A stretch of DNA of 64,000 bases from Piromyces finnis (GCA_002104945.1 MCFH01000055.1:124001-188000), one strand, 5' to 3'. Counted from the stretch's first letter, positions 12,599 through 25,438 are shown. Made by a program: numbers and translations. The notes: generated by a model not told the origin, from the letters alone.

Positions 12599-12648
<50 letters not shown>
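12067..12648 (+). mobile_element. SINE-like retroposon, copy 1 (tRNA-like head, poly-A tail)
   Basis: A 535-bp body (12067-12601) with much higher G+C than its surroundings is followed by about 47 A residues and flanked by the 13-bp duplication at 12054-12066 and 12649-12661. The body begins GTCGTTCCAG and has no long open frame. The head resembles a tRNA. There is an A-box-like TGGTTGTTAAGGCG at about 12086, an anticodon-arm-like CCTTA/TAAGG hairpin with a 7-nt loop, and an exact B box GGTTCGACCCC at 12125-12135. Spacing of the two boxes fits an internal RNA polymerase III promoter. The other 430 bp are not recognised. Two nearly identical copies lie at 18810 and 43554. This copy differs from the others at sites near 12102 and 12109. 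Mobilisation would need a LINE machinery in trans. Confidence 0.88.
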
Positions 12649-12654
<6 letters not shown>

Positions 12655-12661
12655 ATTTCAT

Positions 12662-13351
12662 AATATTACTATGTAATCTTTATAAAAAAAGATTAATTTT
12701 TGATATATTAAATAAGGTTTTGTTGATATTGTTACCATTCTGGTTTTTTTTGGTTAATGTTTGTAATATAATTTTATTTTATAAAATAAGATTTTTAAAG
12801 TTTAATTTTATTTGGGATATAATGTTTTAGTTGTAAAACTTTCATTTTATTATACATTTTATATTTGAATATATTGATAATAAACTTAAGAAGCATTATA
12901 AAACGTATCATCATATGTTACTACATAGAATGATTTGAATATTAATTTTTTGATTACTTCATTCATCATAATCTTTATTTTTTTATGTTTATATTTATAT
13001 ATATATTGTTTTTATTTATTTGCTTATTTATTTTTATTTATTTATTCATTTATAATAATATTATTATATATTTTTATATTCTTATAATAAATATGAAATT
13101 AAAGTTTTTACATTTTTACAATTATAAATATATTATGTGAATATTTAATAATATTAAAATATTTTTTTAAAAAAAAAAGTGCTATTTAAAAAGGGTTGAA
13201 AACTATATATATATTTCTAAAGTGATATTATAACAATGTAAAAAAAATGTATTACAGATAATTATTTTTTCCATTTAGTATTAATTTTCTTTATATACAT
13301 TATATTATATATAATATTTGATATAATATATATGTTAATTGTGAATCATCT
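12662..13351. other. Intergenic A+T-rich DNA
   Basis: This is the stretch between SINE-like copy 1 and the 3' end of the next minus-strand gene. Nothing but A+T-rich simple sequence is visible. Confidence 0.6.
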
Positions 13352-14533
13352 TTAATATTGAGGTTTATCTGCTTGTTCCACAGATACAGGTTGCTGTGCT
13401 GTTGTTGTTGAAGTGACTGCATTTGGTAATGCATTTTCTGGATTTACAAATTGAGGATCAACCATAATTGGTTGTGGAGTGTTGTAATTTTGTTGAGTAT
13501 TTGCTGGATATTGGTAATAACCATTATTTTGATCATAAACTTGATTTTGATCATAAACTTGATTTTGGTCGTAAACTTGATTTTGGTCGTAAACTTGATT
13601 TTGATCGTAAACTTGGTTTTGATCATAAGATTGGATTTGATTATAGCCTTGATTTTGATAATTGGTATCTACAACTACAGGTGTTGTATCATTTTCATAA
13701 GCATTACCATATTCTTGATAATTTGAATTTGCACTATTAAGACTTGGGAATTTTATGGTATTTTCATTATTTTCATTATCAGAAAGATTTTCAAATTTTT
13801 CATTAAATTCTCTTTCGTTTCTTTTCTTTTTTATAATGAAAAAAGCTAATGCCATAACAATAATTACTAAACATATTGTTACTGGAACATAACCGGTTGA
13901 AGATTTTTCTTTATTTTGCATATCTTTATTATCTATAATATTTTCATTTGAAGATGTCGAGCTTTTTACAGTTTCATTATTTGAGTTGGGTGCTAAATTT
14001 AAATTACTTGAGGTATCAGTAGCTTGAATATTTGAATTAACTTGAGTATTAGCATTGGCCTCTGCTGAAGAATTATCACTATTTGTTAGATCTACTTGAG
14101 GATTTACATTTTGAGTATTAGTGTTTACTTGATTGAAATCATTATTACTGAAATTTGTATTTACTCTATTAATTCCATTATTATTGTTTCCTTTATTTTG
14201 ATTATTGTTGTTATAATTATTATTATTGTTATAGTTATTATTATTGTTGTTGTTATTATTATTATTTAAATTATTACCACCATTATTATTTCCCCAATTA
14301 TTGTCCCAATTATTATTTTGTTGATTATTCCATTCATTATGAAATTGATTATTCCAATCATGTTGGCCATTACCTTGTTGATTATTTCCTTGTTGGTTAT
14401 TATTACCATTGTCATTTTTATGGTTATTAAGCCAGTTTTGATATTCTACCTCTCTGTTATGTTCATCTTTTTTATTCCATTCATCCATAATGCTATTATC
14501 AATATTTCCTTGGTTATAATTCCCCCAATTCAT
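13352..14533 (-). CDS. Asn-rich single-pass membrane protein with YDQNQV repeats
   Basis: Function is unknown. The 393-residue product has no signal peptide. An N-terminal charged and Trp/Asn-rich part (EWNNQQNNNW-like) leads into poly-Asn (about 90-112) and then Ser/Asn-rich sequence. One membrane segment is at about 215-234 (YVPVTICLVIIVMALAFFII), followed by KKKRNER. The tail contains five to six tandem six-residue units (YDQNQV, about 303-337) and then QPIMVDPQF (354-362). The latter is almost identical to QPIMIDPQF of the 7098-8342 product and about 120 residues beyond the membrane in both. In this protein the Gln/Asn/Tyr repeats are after the membrane segment; in the 7098 product they are before it. 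Same strand and architecture argue for family expansion by duplication. Confidence 0.75.
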   Translation of the reverse strand: MNWGNYNQGNIDNSIMDEWNKKDEHNREVEYQNWLNNHKNDNGNNNQQGNNQQGNGQHDWNNQFHNEWNNQQNNNWDNNWGNNNGGNNLNNNNNNNNNNNYNNNNNYNNNNQNKGNNNNGINRVNTNFSNNDFNQVNTNTQNVNPQVDLTNSDNSSAEANANTQVNSNIQATDTSSNLNLAPNSNNETVKSSTSSNENIIDNKDMQNKEKSSTGYVPVTICLVIIVMALAFFIIKKKRNEREFNEKFENLSDNENNENTIKFPSLNSANSNYQEYGNAYENDTTPVVVDTNYQNQGYNQIQSYDQNQVYDQNQVYDQNQVYDQNQVYDQNQVYDQNNGYYQYPANTQQNYNTPQPIMVDPQFVNPENALPNAVTSTTTAQQPVSVEQADKPQY

Positions 14534-16088
14534 TTATATGCTTTGAAATATATTTAGAAAATATTTATATACTATAATCAATATATTCTTTTTTGATTGA
14601 TTAATATTATAATTTAATTAGTTTTAAAAAAATATTTTTTATTTATAAAAGTATTCTATATGTTTGATTATTTATCTTATATTTGTATATTACAAAGTAT
14701 AAAAACTAATTTACAATCTTTTTAAATAGTACTTTTTTATTTAAAGATTTACAAAATCTTTTTTTTAAGGTATTTGTTTTTTTTTGTAGATGTTGAACAT
14801 TTATTTTTTTTTATTTTTTAATTTTTTTTTTTTTTTTTTGATATTTAATATAATAATTAAAAAAATAAAACGGCATAAATTTTAATAGATTATTATAATA
14901 TAATATAGTATTTAATAATATATTGATGATGTTACAATTAATTAACTATAAAAAATTAACATTTAATATGAAACTATAATAATATTTTAAAAGATATTAT
15001 AATCATTTGTTATAAAATTCATATTTAATCCGTATATTATTTTTATTATTTTTTTATTAATGTCATAAATAATTAAATTAATTATTAAAGAAATATACAA
15101 TTTTATTATTATATATATTAAAAAATATTTTTTAACAAATGAAAATTAGTTAAAATTTTGTTTAATAAAATCTAAAACATTATTAAGTTACACAAAATAT
15201 ATTAAACCATTTTAATATAAAATTAACTTTTAAAAATAATAAAAATTACAAAATAAGAAACTAAAAAAAGGAAGTATATTTTTAATATTATTTTTTAACA
15301 TTAAAAAATTAATTTAGATGATAAACTAAATAAATATTCAAATAATGAAATATATTATTTATTTATTTATTTATTTTTCATCTTACGTTTTATTCCATTT
15401 TTATATTATAAATATAAAAAAAAAAGATATATAATTAAATAATTAAATAAATAATTAATTAATTAAATATTTAACTTTCAATAATCATTCATATTAGCTA
15501 AAAATTATGTTTTTTATTTGTTTGTTCTCATAGTATAGGATAGGATAGGATGATTTTCATTCCTTTAAAATAAAAAAATATATTGGTAATATTGATGAAA
15601 ATTTTATATTCAAATTTTTATAACCATTTATTTTTGTTAGTTGGTAGCACATTAACATAAAACAAGATAAAACGAAATTAATATTTTTTAATGATAATAA
15701 TATTAGTATCACCTAAAAATTTCTTACACACTGAGAAGTTCAATTATTGCTTTCCTAATATAGATAGTTTTTTGTATTATATTTATTTACTTAATTATTT
15801 TATTTTATTATATTATATCCACAAATTAAAACATTTTAAAATGATGTCAATGTGTTTAAATCATAATTAGTATTATTTCTAATTAATGAATATATTATAA
15901 TTTTATTTTGTAAACCTATCATTTTGAAAGAAAAACTATGTATTTCCATCATTGATTTATTGTTTTTTTGTATTTTTTATTAAAAATATAAAATCATTAG
16001 ACTCTAATTATCAAATATAAAAAAATTATTACAAATAAACATTAATTATAATAACAAATAACCAAAAATAGTTTTTGTTTCATTTTTG

Positions 16089-16183
<95 letters not shown>

Positions 16184-16565
16184 GACTTAATTTAAACCTT
16201 TTATGAAAACTTTTTTTAAACTTTTAATTTTTTTTTTATGAATAATCTTTGAATTTATAACAATAAATTCTAAATAATTATTCCAATAATTTTCAATTTT
16301 TTTATTATTTTTTTAAAAAATAAATACTTGTTTGTATATTTATTCTTTTACTATTATTTATTTAAAAGGAAAAGAAGTTTTTAAATATACTATTATTATA
16401 TTATCCATTTTTGAATTATATATTTATTACTTATCTAAATATTTATTTTTTTAAAGTGGTGATATTGCTTTAATTTTCTTTAAAATATTGATTGTTTTTT
16501 CAACCAAACCTTAATGTAATAATTTTTTTTTAATCATTATGATGCTTCTTGGTAAGGATAGCTAC
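14534..16565. other. Intergenic A+T-rich DNA with a long ATT microsatellite
   Basis: About 2 kb between two membrane-protein genes. It contains the microsatellite at 16092-16183 and a short TAGGA triplication near 15535. No gene is seen. Confidence 0.65.
16092..16183. repeat. (TTA)n microsatellite
   Basis: About 31 uninterrupted TTA units. Confidence 0.95.
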
Positions 16566-18401
16566 TTATGAAGAAGTTAAACCATTAGAAATAGTTTTAT
16601 CTGCATTATTAGTATCCTTAACTGGAACTGGATTAACTGGAGCTGGACCAACTGGAATAGCATTAACAGGACTAGAATCTTTGAATGGACCAGAAGCAGC
16701 TTGATTAAGAGAATTAGCATTAACAACATTAGTATCCCTGATTTCAGCGGATTTTGAATAAGAAATAGCTGATGAATCAAATGGAACTGGATTAATTGGA
16801 ACCTGTCCAACTGGGATAGCATTAATAGGATTATTATCCTTAGCTGGATTATATCCATAAGAACTGGAAGCACTTGCGTCAGAAACATTTACACCTGGTA
16901 CTGGTAAATAATATGGAGCCATTGCAGGTTGTGGGAAACCTGGCATTGGATAATTATAATTTAGATAATTCAATGAATTTTGATTTTGATCGTGAGCAGG
17001 TTCTTTTCCTTTATAGCCACTTCCAAGATTTCCATCTAAAGAAGTTGGATTTTCACTGAATGATTGATTTTGATACATTGGAAATCCAACATTTAAATAA
17101 CTTGGATCAGTTACAACAGGTGGAGTATAGCCAAGTTGTGGAGAATATATAGCTGGTGATGGAATTGAAGTTGAAATTTGTGGGCTGTACTGTTGATTGA
17201 TTGGCTGTGCTGAGTAAGGAGTATAATATGCAGTATCTAATGGTATAGTACTAACTGGAATTGCACTAACCGGTACAGCGCTTACTGGCATGGCTTCATA
17301 TGTGTTTTGATTTATTACACTTGTGGATGTAGTGGTTACATTTGGTATTATAGTAGATGCATTAATAGCATTATCCTGATAGGTTTGAACAGGACTTACA
17401 TTCTCAACTTGAGAAGAATCAATATTGTTTTGAGGTGTATTAACAGTTTCAGTTTGTTGAGTGTATGTATTAGTATCATTTGTAGAATTATTCATTAATT
17501 GTATGTTTGAAATAGGAGTTTCATTAATTTCAATATCACTATCCTCATAATATTTGACATTTATTTCTTCTTCTAGTTTTTGATTTCTTTTTCTTTTTCT
17601 CATAATAAATATAACTGCACATACAATTCCTACAATTACAATCATTATAACACTTATTAAAGTTGTACTAATGCCACCATTTTTATCATTACCAGTAGTT
17701 GATTCTATTTCTTTATTAATATTATTATTAGAACCGACTAAGGACATTTAAAGATTTTAGAAATATAATAGTTTAGTAATTACAATTCATTATTATTTGA
17801 TAATATGGATTAAATTATTTTATGAAATAATATTATGATTTCAGTTAATTAATATGATGTTACCTGTATTAGAATTATTATTTGAAGTAAAGATTTTTCC
17901 AACATTCTCATTATTGTTATTAATATCATTATTACTATAATCATTACTAATGTTGTCAATGTTATTGTTATTATTTATATTATTACTGTTGCTATCATTG
18001 TTGCTATTATTATTGTAGGTATTATTATTGTTATTGTTGTTATTATTATTACTACTATTGCTACTATTACTGCCACTACTACTGTCACTGTTATTGTTAT
18101 TACTATTATTTCTATTACTACTACTGCTATTGCTACTACTATTGTTACTATTACTACTACTGCTATTGCTACTACTATTGTTTCTATTACTACTACTGCT
18201 ATTGCTACTATTAATTTTATCTTTAGTTTCATTCCATTTTTTCATAAATTCTTCCCTTTGAGCTTCCATTTTTTTTTGTCTTTCCTCAAAATCTTTTTGA
18301 CTCTCTTTCCACCATGCTTCTGGATCTTTCCTCATTTTTTCTACGCTTTCTTCATAACTATCATCCCAAGAATCTCTTGGAATCAAATTTATATAATCCA
18401 T
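16566..18401 (-). CDS. Ser/Asn- and Pro-rich single-pass membrane protein, two exons
   Basis: Function is unknown. I join two open frames. Exon 1 is 18401-17864 (ends ACAG before GTAACA) and exon 2 is 17737-16566 (starts after TTAG). The 126-bp intron is phase 1 and the frame is kept, giving 1710 nt and 569 residues. The N-terminal 64 residues are highly charged and probably helical (PEAWWKESQKDFEERQKKME). A Ser/Asn low-complexity region follows. One membrane segment at about 204-225 (TTLISVIMIVIVGIVCAVIF) precedes MRKRKRNQK. The long tail has imperfect NAIPVGxxPxNPVP repeats and PPVVTDPSY (about 385-393), a looser version of QPIM[IV]DPQF. If unspliced, exon 2 could start at its own ATG (17747) and leave the upstream frame as a separate 186-residue protein. 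The spliced model gives the same architecture as the neighbouring family members and is preferred. Confidence 0.7.
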
Positions 18402-18569
18402 ATTTATATAATTTCTTTTTAATAAAAACGTTAAAAAAATTTTATTTATTTTAGTCCAAAAATTAAATTAACAACAATATTGATAATTTATTAATTATTC
18501 AATTCTTTTATTAAATATATATATATAATTTATTATTTATTTTATAAATGTAAAAATATATATAAATAA

Positions 18570-18618
<49 letters not shown>

Positions 18619-18796
18619 AGAAAACATATTTTGAAATAAATTTTTTTATATGAAAAAATAATGTAACACTAAATAAATTAAATTAATATATAATAATATT
18701 TATATGTACTTTTTATTTGATAACAAAAAATCAAAAAATCAATTAACTTTATTTTATATACCAAAAATTCTGCGTTTCTCAGAGGTTTTTAAGCAT
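18402..18796. other. Intergenic A+T-rich DNA
   Basis: Presumed 5' flank of the Ser/Asn-rich membrane-protein gene, with TA repeats and a T run of about 25. No gene is seen. Confidence 0.6.
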
Positions 18797-18809
18797 AATA
18801 ATCAGGGTA
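18797..18809 (+). repeat. Left target-site duplication of SINE-like copy 2
   Basis: The 13 bp AATAATCAGGGTA recurs at 19369-19381, directly after the poly-A tail. Confidence 0.88.
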
Positions 18810-19370
18810 GTCGTTCCAGTTTTTATCCTGGCTGTTAAGGCGTTTCCTTAGCATACATAAGGCTTCTGGTTCGACCCCGCAGATGTCAGTGCCTGTGGAT
18901 TTTCCCACTGGGTTTGCCATGGGTTGGGTTATGATATTCAGGTAAGTATAAATGAACTTTCTAATTTACTACTATGATAATAACACTCGTCTAGCCGGCC
19001 TGAGAGGGTCTAGTGTACATGGTACATTCCAAATTAGAACTTAATAAGTGGTGACTTAGGCTATGCCAAAAACACATAATATTCCTTAATCAATTTAAGT
19101 GTAAACATTAGGGGGCGGTTGACACGTGATCAAATTGACTATAAGAGGCTTAGCATTGTAGTTGTGAAATATCGTACAACGACATGCATCTAATGTACAT
19201 GGATTAAGTGAGCGTCGAAGCTGAAGAAACAGTATGACAGACCAGGAGGGTCACAACCACCTAGCAATAGGAATGAGCCAACGTTTCTCTAAGAACCACC
19301 ATTGGAGCTAACTCTGATCGATGGGAGAAATGCACTCGGAAGTTAAAAAAAAAAAAAAAAAAAAAAAAAA
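18810..19370 (+). mobile_element. SINE-like retroposon, copy 2
   Basis: The body (18810-19344) is again exactly 535 bp, followed by about 26 A residues and its own 13-bp duplication. Sequence is nearly identical to the copies at 12067 and 43554. It reads GCTGTTAAGG where the others read GTTGTTAAGG. The tRNA-like A and B boxes are intact. The differing duplications show independent insertions, not a segmental duplication. Confidence 0.88.
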
Positions 19371-19381
19371 TAATCAGGGTA

Positions 19382-22128
19382 AAATATAGTTGAATTTATA
19401 TCTTTATTTAGAAGCTTAATTGTTAATAATCTCTTTAGGAATTCTAACTGAATTTCTGAATTATCCATTAATTATTGGTTTCTATTAATAAAAAATATCA
19501 TGGGCTATCAGAATATTCTATCATTTGAATATTCTATCATTTGTTTAATTAAAACTCGGCTTCAACTCTTTGATTCATAGGAGATAGCATGTAATCAAAG
19601 TAGTTGTACAATATAATCTCTTCATATATAATACTTTCATAAAATTCAAATATTACCATATTACCATTAACATTATTTCTAATACAGTTAATAATTATAA
19701 CGATTTCTTTTTTATTTTTTTAATGTATATATATATATATATTCTTATTAAGAAATATCCTTTCTTTGAGTTTAAATAATTAAATTTTTAAAGAGTACCT
19801 CTATAAACCAAATATAAAAATTAATACAGTGTGCATACATTATATATTTATCATATTTGTTACTATAAAACACTTTGAATTAAATTGTATGAAATTGGAT
19901 AGTATTCATGATTAACTTATTCTATAATTAACATTTACTATCTATATTAATAATATGGAAAATCATTTATTATCATATAAAGTATTAATAATTCAAGTAC
20001 TATATTATTAAATCTTTGACTATTTCAAATAAATAACTAGATAGAATATACAAAACTAGAAATATAATATGTTAATTGGAAGAGAACTTATTAAAAATAC
20101 ATTTATACTAATTTAAACTATGTATAAATCTTAAACAATAAGTCATTCATTAAAAAAAATTTAAACATTAGTATAAAAATAAAAATAAAAATAGAAATTG
20201 AAAATAAAATTCAAAAAAAAAAATAATAACTGGCTATTTTTAGTTATATAGATTTTCAATAAAAATTGAATGTTTAAAAAACTATTAGCTTCTTTTTTTT
20301 AATATCTACTATATAAAAAAAAACATATTGTAAAAATTTTTATGAGTAACAACTATTATAGTTTTACCCCATTAAAAAAAAAGTATATATATAATCAGTA
20401 AAATATTAACAATCAATATAAATATATGCACAAAACTTGATAATATGCATTTTTATTATTATTATTAATATAATTCAACTTTAAATAACATTTAAAGTTA
20501 TCATTAATAAGTATCTATATATATAATTTTTATATTCATAAAAATTAATTATTTAAATATATATATTTTTCAAATATATTTATTTTATTAACTCTTTCAA
20601 AAATATAAAATCATTAATTATTAACAACTATATTTTATTGAATATTTTAGTTCATTAATAAATAATTATATAATAAAAATCTTTCTATAAAAAAAATAGT
20701 GTATAAAATTATTACTACTTTACTTTTTTATATTCTTTATACTTAATAAACCTAATGTATTTAATTAATATTTAATTTATTTTTAATGAAAAGAACTTTT
20801 TTTAAATATTTCTAGTTTCAACAAACTAGTGTAATCATAGAAAAAGAATAAAAAATATAAATATATATTTTATCAAGTTGTTTTATTCTCAAAATATATT
20901 TTATAATTAGAAGACAGAAATTTTAATAAATACAAATGTAAATAGTTGATTATGTTATATTTTCAAATACAAATAGTTATAATTAAAAATAGATTTTATT
21001 CATCTAAAATTATTATTCTAAAAATTTTAACATTAAAATTATATTTAATATAATTATAAAAAAATATAATATAAAAATTATTATTATTATTATTATTATT
21101 ATTCTTATTTAAAAATTTTTAATTCTCAAATTATAAAAAAAAGTTTTCTTTCATTTTAAACTTTATATTTATAATAATATTCTTTTTTATATTAATGGTA
21201 CTGATTTCAAAGGTTTAAAATAGAATAAAGTTTATTATAATTAAAAGCTAAATTTGAAGTATAATATAATATATTTTCCTAAATTAAATTTCTTTTTTTT
21301 TTTTAAAGATAAAATTCTTTTTTTTTTTTTTTTTTAATTTCAGTTTTCATTCTATGATAAGTTTTATATATTGTTGAGTAAATATCATATTCATATTCAT
21401 TATTTTATTTTATTTTTTTTTTTTTTTTTTGGTATTCTATTAAAATTCATTAAAACAATTATAATATTAATTGGTAACATCAAGAAAATTAATTTAATGA
21501 TATGATATATTAGTCGATATAATCAGTATAAACTAAATTTTGATAATTAAAAAAAAAATAAAAATAATATTATGATCAATTTATAAATTTTAAATTAATA
21601 ATGAACATCGAACAATACCATATAATGGTGATTTTTAATGATTAAATAATAATCAATAATCAATAGTTATAGAAGATTACTCTAAACAAAATTTTTATTA
21701 TAGAAATTATAGAAAAATTATTTTAAAAATATGAAATGTCTAACCTTTTTTTCATTCTTTCAAATTTATTTACATTTTAATATATAATAATTATATATTA
21801 AAAGAATAGGAAAAAATAAGTATTGGAAAATTAAAATACTGTAGAGAAGTATTATATATATATTATATATATATGAATTTCAAGTAATTATAACTATTTA
21901 ATAATTATAAAACAATTAATTAATACTCAAGAAAAATTAACCAAATTTTATTTTTTTTTTTTTTATGTTTTTTGTTTTTTGTTTTTATTGTATAAAAATA
22001 TATAATTTATAAAATAGCAATAATAACGAAAATTTATGATAAATAGAAATATCATTCTTATTGATTGAAATATTGAGTAAAAATAATATAGACTACTATT
22101 TAAAAATAAAAAATATTAAATATTCATA
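19382..22128. other. Long A+T-rich intergenic region upstream of chitin synthase 1
   Basis: About 2.7 kb. The first 250 bp are slightly less A+T-rich and contain GAATATTCTATCATTT twice in direct repeat (near 19520-19545), without a readable frame. The rest is homopolymer and TA-rich sequence with long T runs near 21300-21430. It presumably holds the promoter of the gene at 22129, but I cannot point to a site. Confidence 0.6.
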
Positions 22129-25100
22129 ATGAGTGGAAATAACATAAATAATAATTCAACTTCAAATAATAATGGTAACATTAAAAATGAAGATAAGGAA
22201 AATCCTAGACTTTCCTTAACCACCGAAATTATGAATGAAATGGAAATGTCATTTAAAGATTATAAATCACCATATGCCATTACACCTATAGATGCAGATA
22301 GACAATATGAATATCGCTTAAATAATGGTGATAATGAATTTCTTCCAGAAGAAAAACAAAAACAAGCTAATATGCATATTCATGTTCATCCAAGTATTCC
22401 TCCAAGAAATGTTAGTCGTCGTTACTACGGAGATTCCACTACAAATAGTTTAAATGATGAATATAATTCCCATGCTCAACTTACTATTAATGATAGTATT
22501 AACAATAAAGATATTCGTATTGTTTCTAGAAGTACTAGTCGTATTCGCCGTCACACTAGCTATAATGTAAAAACATTATCTAAAGATCCAAATCTTTTCC
22601 TTGGTAAACAAGTAGTATTAGATAAACCACAAATATCTACTCAATATGAAAATCGTGAAGGTAAGCAAAACAGTACATGCTGTTGTGGTATGGGATGGTG
22701 GTCTTTAACAACAGCTATCATGACCTGCTGGATTCCTTCCTTTATGCTTAAAAAGTATGGTGGTATGACCTCACCTATGGTTCAAAAAGCATGGAGAGAA
22801 AAGGTTACTCTTTGTCTTTTAATTTTCTTACTTTGTGTTTTATTAGGATTCTTCACATATTCTTTCACAGGAACCTTCTGTGTTAAAGATCAAATTCCAT
22901 CTATCTCTATTACTGATATATCTAAATATCGTGCCGATTACAAACCACACGTCTTTATTGTTAATGGCGATATTTATGATTTTACCGACTATTTAGAAAA
23001 TACAAAAGACGCCTATGCCCAAGAAATTTTTGCTAATTATACTGGTAAGGATGCTACTCCGCTTTTTAGAACTCAAGATACCTCAAAATATCCACAAGTT
23101 TGTTCTGATATTGCAAAAAAAAATAAGTTCACATTACCAACTTTCTCATGTTCAGTTTCTTGGAATGCAAAATCATCCATGTTAAATCATTGTTTTAAAA
23201 TTGAAAAATCAATGAAATTCCTTGGACGTGTATCTTATAATTGGGACGAACTTCAATCCGGTAATCGTATTTTAATTAATGGGGAGGTTGCTGATGTTTC
23301 TGATTATCTAAAAACTTCTTCTAAATTTATGGGTATTAAAATTACTAATATCTTGAAATCATACACTCAACGTGATGCTACCCGTAAATTTTATCAAGAT
23401 GAAGATGGTATTAATGCCTCTCAATGTATTACAGAACTTTTCACAGTTGGACGTTTAGATCATCAAAATTCAGGTTGTTTCTTCGCCACTAGTGCTATGA
23501 ACATGTCTGTATTTGTTATTCTTTTATACGTATTAACAAAATTCGTATTAGCAGTCATCTTTAGTTGGCTTATTTCTCATCGTCTAGGTAAATTAGAAAA
23601 GAAGGATACAAATAAACCAGGTTTAGTAAGATCAACATCTTGGGAAGATTTGGAAAGTCCATTTAACTTTGGAAAAGATCTAAATAGAATTGATAATGCT
23701 AATGACGTTCAATCCATTAACTCTGGTATTGATGCCCCATCTAATATCTATTTAGATGAATATGGAGATATTTATACTGTTCTTTTAGTTACTTGTTATT
23801 CTGAAGGTGAAGCTGGTATTAGAACTACTTTAGAATCTCTCTCCAAGACTATGTATGATAATAATTATAAATTATTATTTGTTGTTGCTGATGGTTTAAT
23901 TAAAGGTGAAGGAAATGATAAGACCACTCCAGAAATTATTATTGATATGATTGATTTAGATAAACGTTATCCTCCAATTCCAGTTCCACAAAGTTATATT
24001 GCTATTGCAGATGGTACTAAAAGACACAATAAGGCACAAGTTTATGTTGGTTGGTTCAATAAAACTCCTATTGTTGTAGTTGTTAAATGTGGTACTGAAA
24101 GTGAACAAAAATCTGCTAAACCAGGTAACAGAGGTAAACGTGACTCCCAAATTATTGTTATGAATTTCTTCCAAAAGGTTCTTTTCAATGATCCTATGGT
24201 TCCATTAGAATTTGATTTATTCACAAAGATCCACACTCTCATGGGTATTACACCAGATCTCTTTGAAATTATACTTATGGTTGATGCTGATACAAAGGTT
24301 GCGCCTGATTCCCTTGCTCGTTTAGTAGCTGCTATGGTTGATGATCCAATGATAATGGGTCTTTGTGGTGAAACAAGAATTTCAAATAAAGCAGATACTT
24401 GGGTAACTAAGATTCAAGTTTTTGAATATTACATTTCTCACCATATGAGTAAGGCCTTTGAATCAATTTTTGGTGGTGTAACTTGTTTACCAGGATGTTT
24501 CTGTATGTACAGAATTAAAGCACCATTAGATGATGGTTACTGGCAACCAATTATTTCTCATCCAAATATTATTCAAGATTACTCTCAAAATGTTGTCGAA
24601 ACTCTTCATGAAAAGAATTTATTATTCCTTGGTGAAGATCGTTTCTTAACTACTCTTATGCTTAGAAATTTCCCAACTCGTAAACTTATGTTCGTACCAA
24701 AGGCTTATTGTAAAACTTTAGTTCCAGATACTTTCCCTGTATTACTTAGTCAAAGAAGAAGATGGATTAATAGTACAATTCATAATTTATTTGAACTTGT
24801 ATTTGTTAGACAATTATGTGGTATTTTCTGTTTCTCTATGCAATTTGTTATCGCTTTAGAATTATTCGGTACATTAACTTTACCAGCTGCTATTATATTC
24901 ACTTTGTATGTATCAAACAATATTTTATTATTCATAAAATATACATATGTATATTTGAAATATCATATAAAATAATAATAATAATTTCATTATTTATTTG
25001 AAATATTAATTTTTTATCCCTTTTTATAGTGTTTTAATTGCTGTTGCTATTTTAGGTCCAACTGTTCCTGTAATTCCTTTAGTTATGTTAGCTTGTATTC

Positions 25101-25438
25101 TAGGTTTACCAGCTCTGTTAGTTGCTATTACTAGTAGAAGACTTGTCTACATTGCTTGGATGTTAATTTACTTACTTGCTTTACCAATTTGGAACTTTGT
25201 ATTACCAGTATATGCCTACTGGCACTTTGATGATTTCAGTTGGGGTGAAACTAGAAAGATTGCTGGTGATGACGGTTCTGGTCATGGTGCTGTAGAAAAA
25301 GAAGAAAAGTTTGATATTAAACAAGTTCCATTAAGAAAATGGGAAGATTATGAAAAGGATCGTAGAAGAGATTTAACTGAGAATTGGGAGAAGAACATTA
25401 AACAATGGAAAGGTCAATTATCTGTTATTAAGGAATAA
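22129..25438 (+). CDS. Chitin synthase (division 2, class IV-like), paralogue 1
   Basis: The enzyme polymerises UDP-N-acetylglucosamine into chitin at the plasma membrane. Exons are 22129-24905 and 25030-25438. The donor is TT/GTATGT and the acceptor ATAG/T, phase 2, giving 1061 residues. A polar N-terminal extension (about 1-180) is followed by a Cys/Trp-rich segment and a membrane span (about 226-246). Then comes a cytochrome-b5-like segment (about 265-310, VNGDIYDFTDYL) and another span (about 458-482). The glycosyltransferase core has VDADTK (about 718), [18 protein letters not shown] (about 833) and the signature QRRRW (about 875). C-terminal membrane spans are interrupted by the intron, then [15 protein letters not shown] and a charged tail. 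The cytochrome-b5-like part and lack of a myosin head place it with Chs3/class IV. A close paralogue begins 8.8 kb downstream on the same strand. The first ATG in frame is used. Confidence 0.93.

Noticed and set aside
16566-17747. Exon 2 alone as a complete 393-residue protein, with 17841-18401 as a separate gene
   Set aside because: A GT-AG intron with matching phase joins them and recreates the family architecture; kept as the alternative.
18028-18261. Poly-Leu open frame opposite the Ser/Asn-rich exon
   Set aside because: Same artefact of AGT/AAT repeat codons read on the other strand.
24816-25001. Short frame overlapping the chitin synthase 1 intron
   Set aside because: It is out of frame with the conserved protein and extends into the intron.
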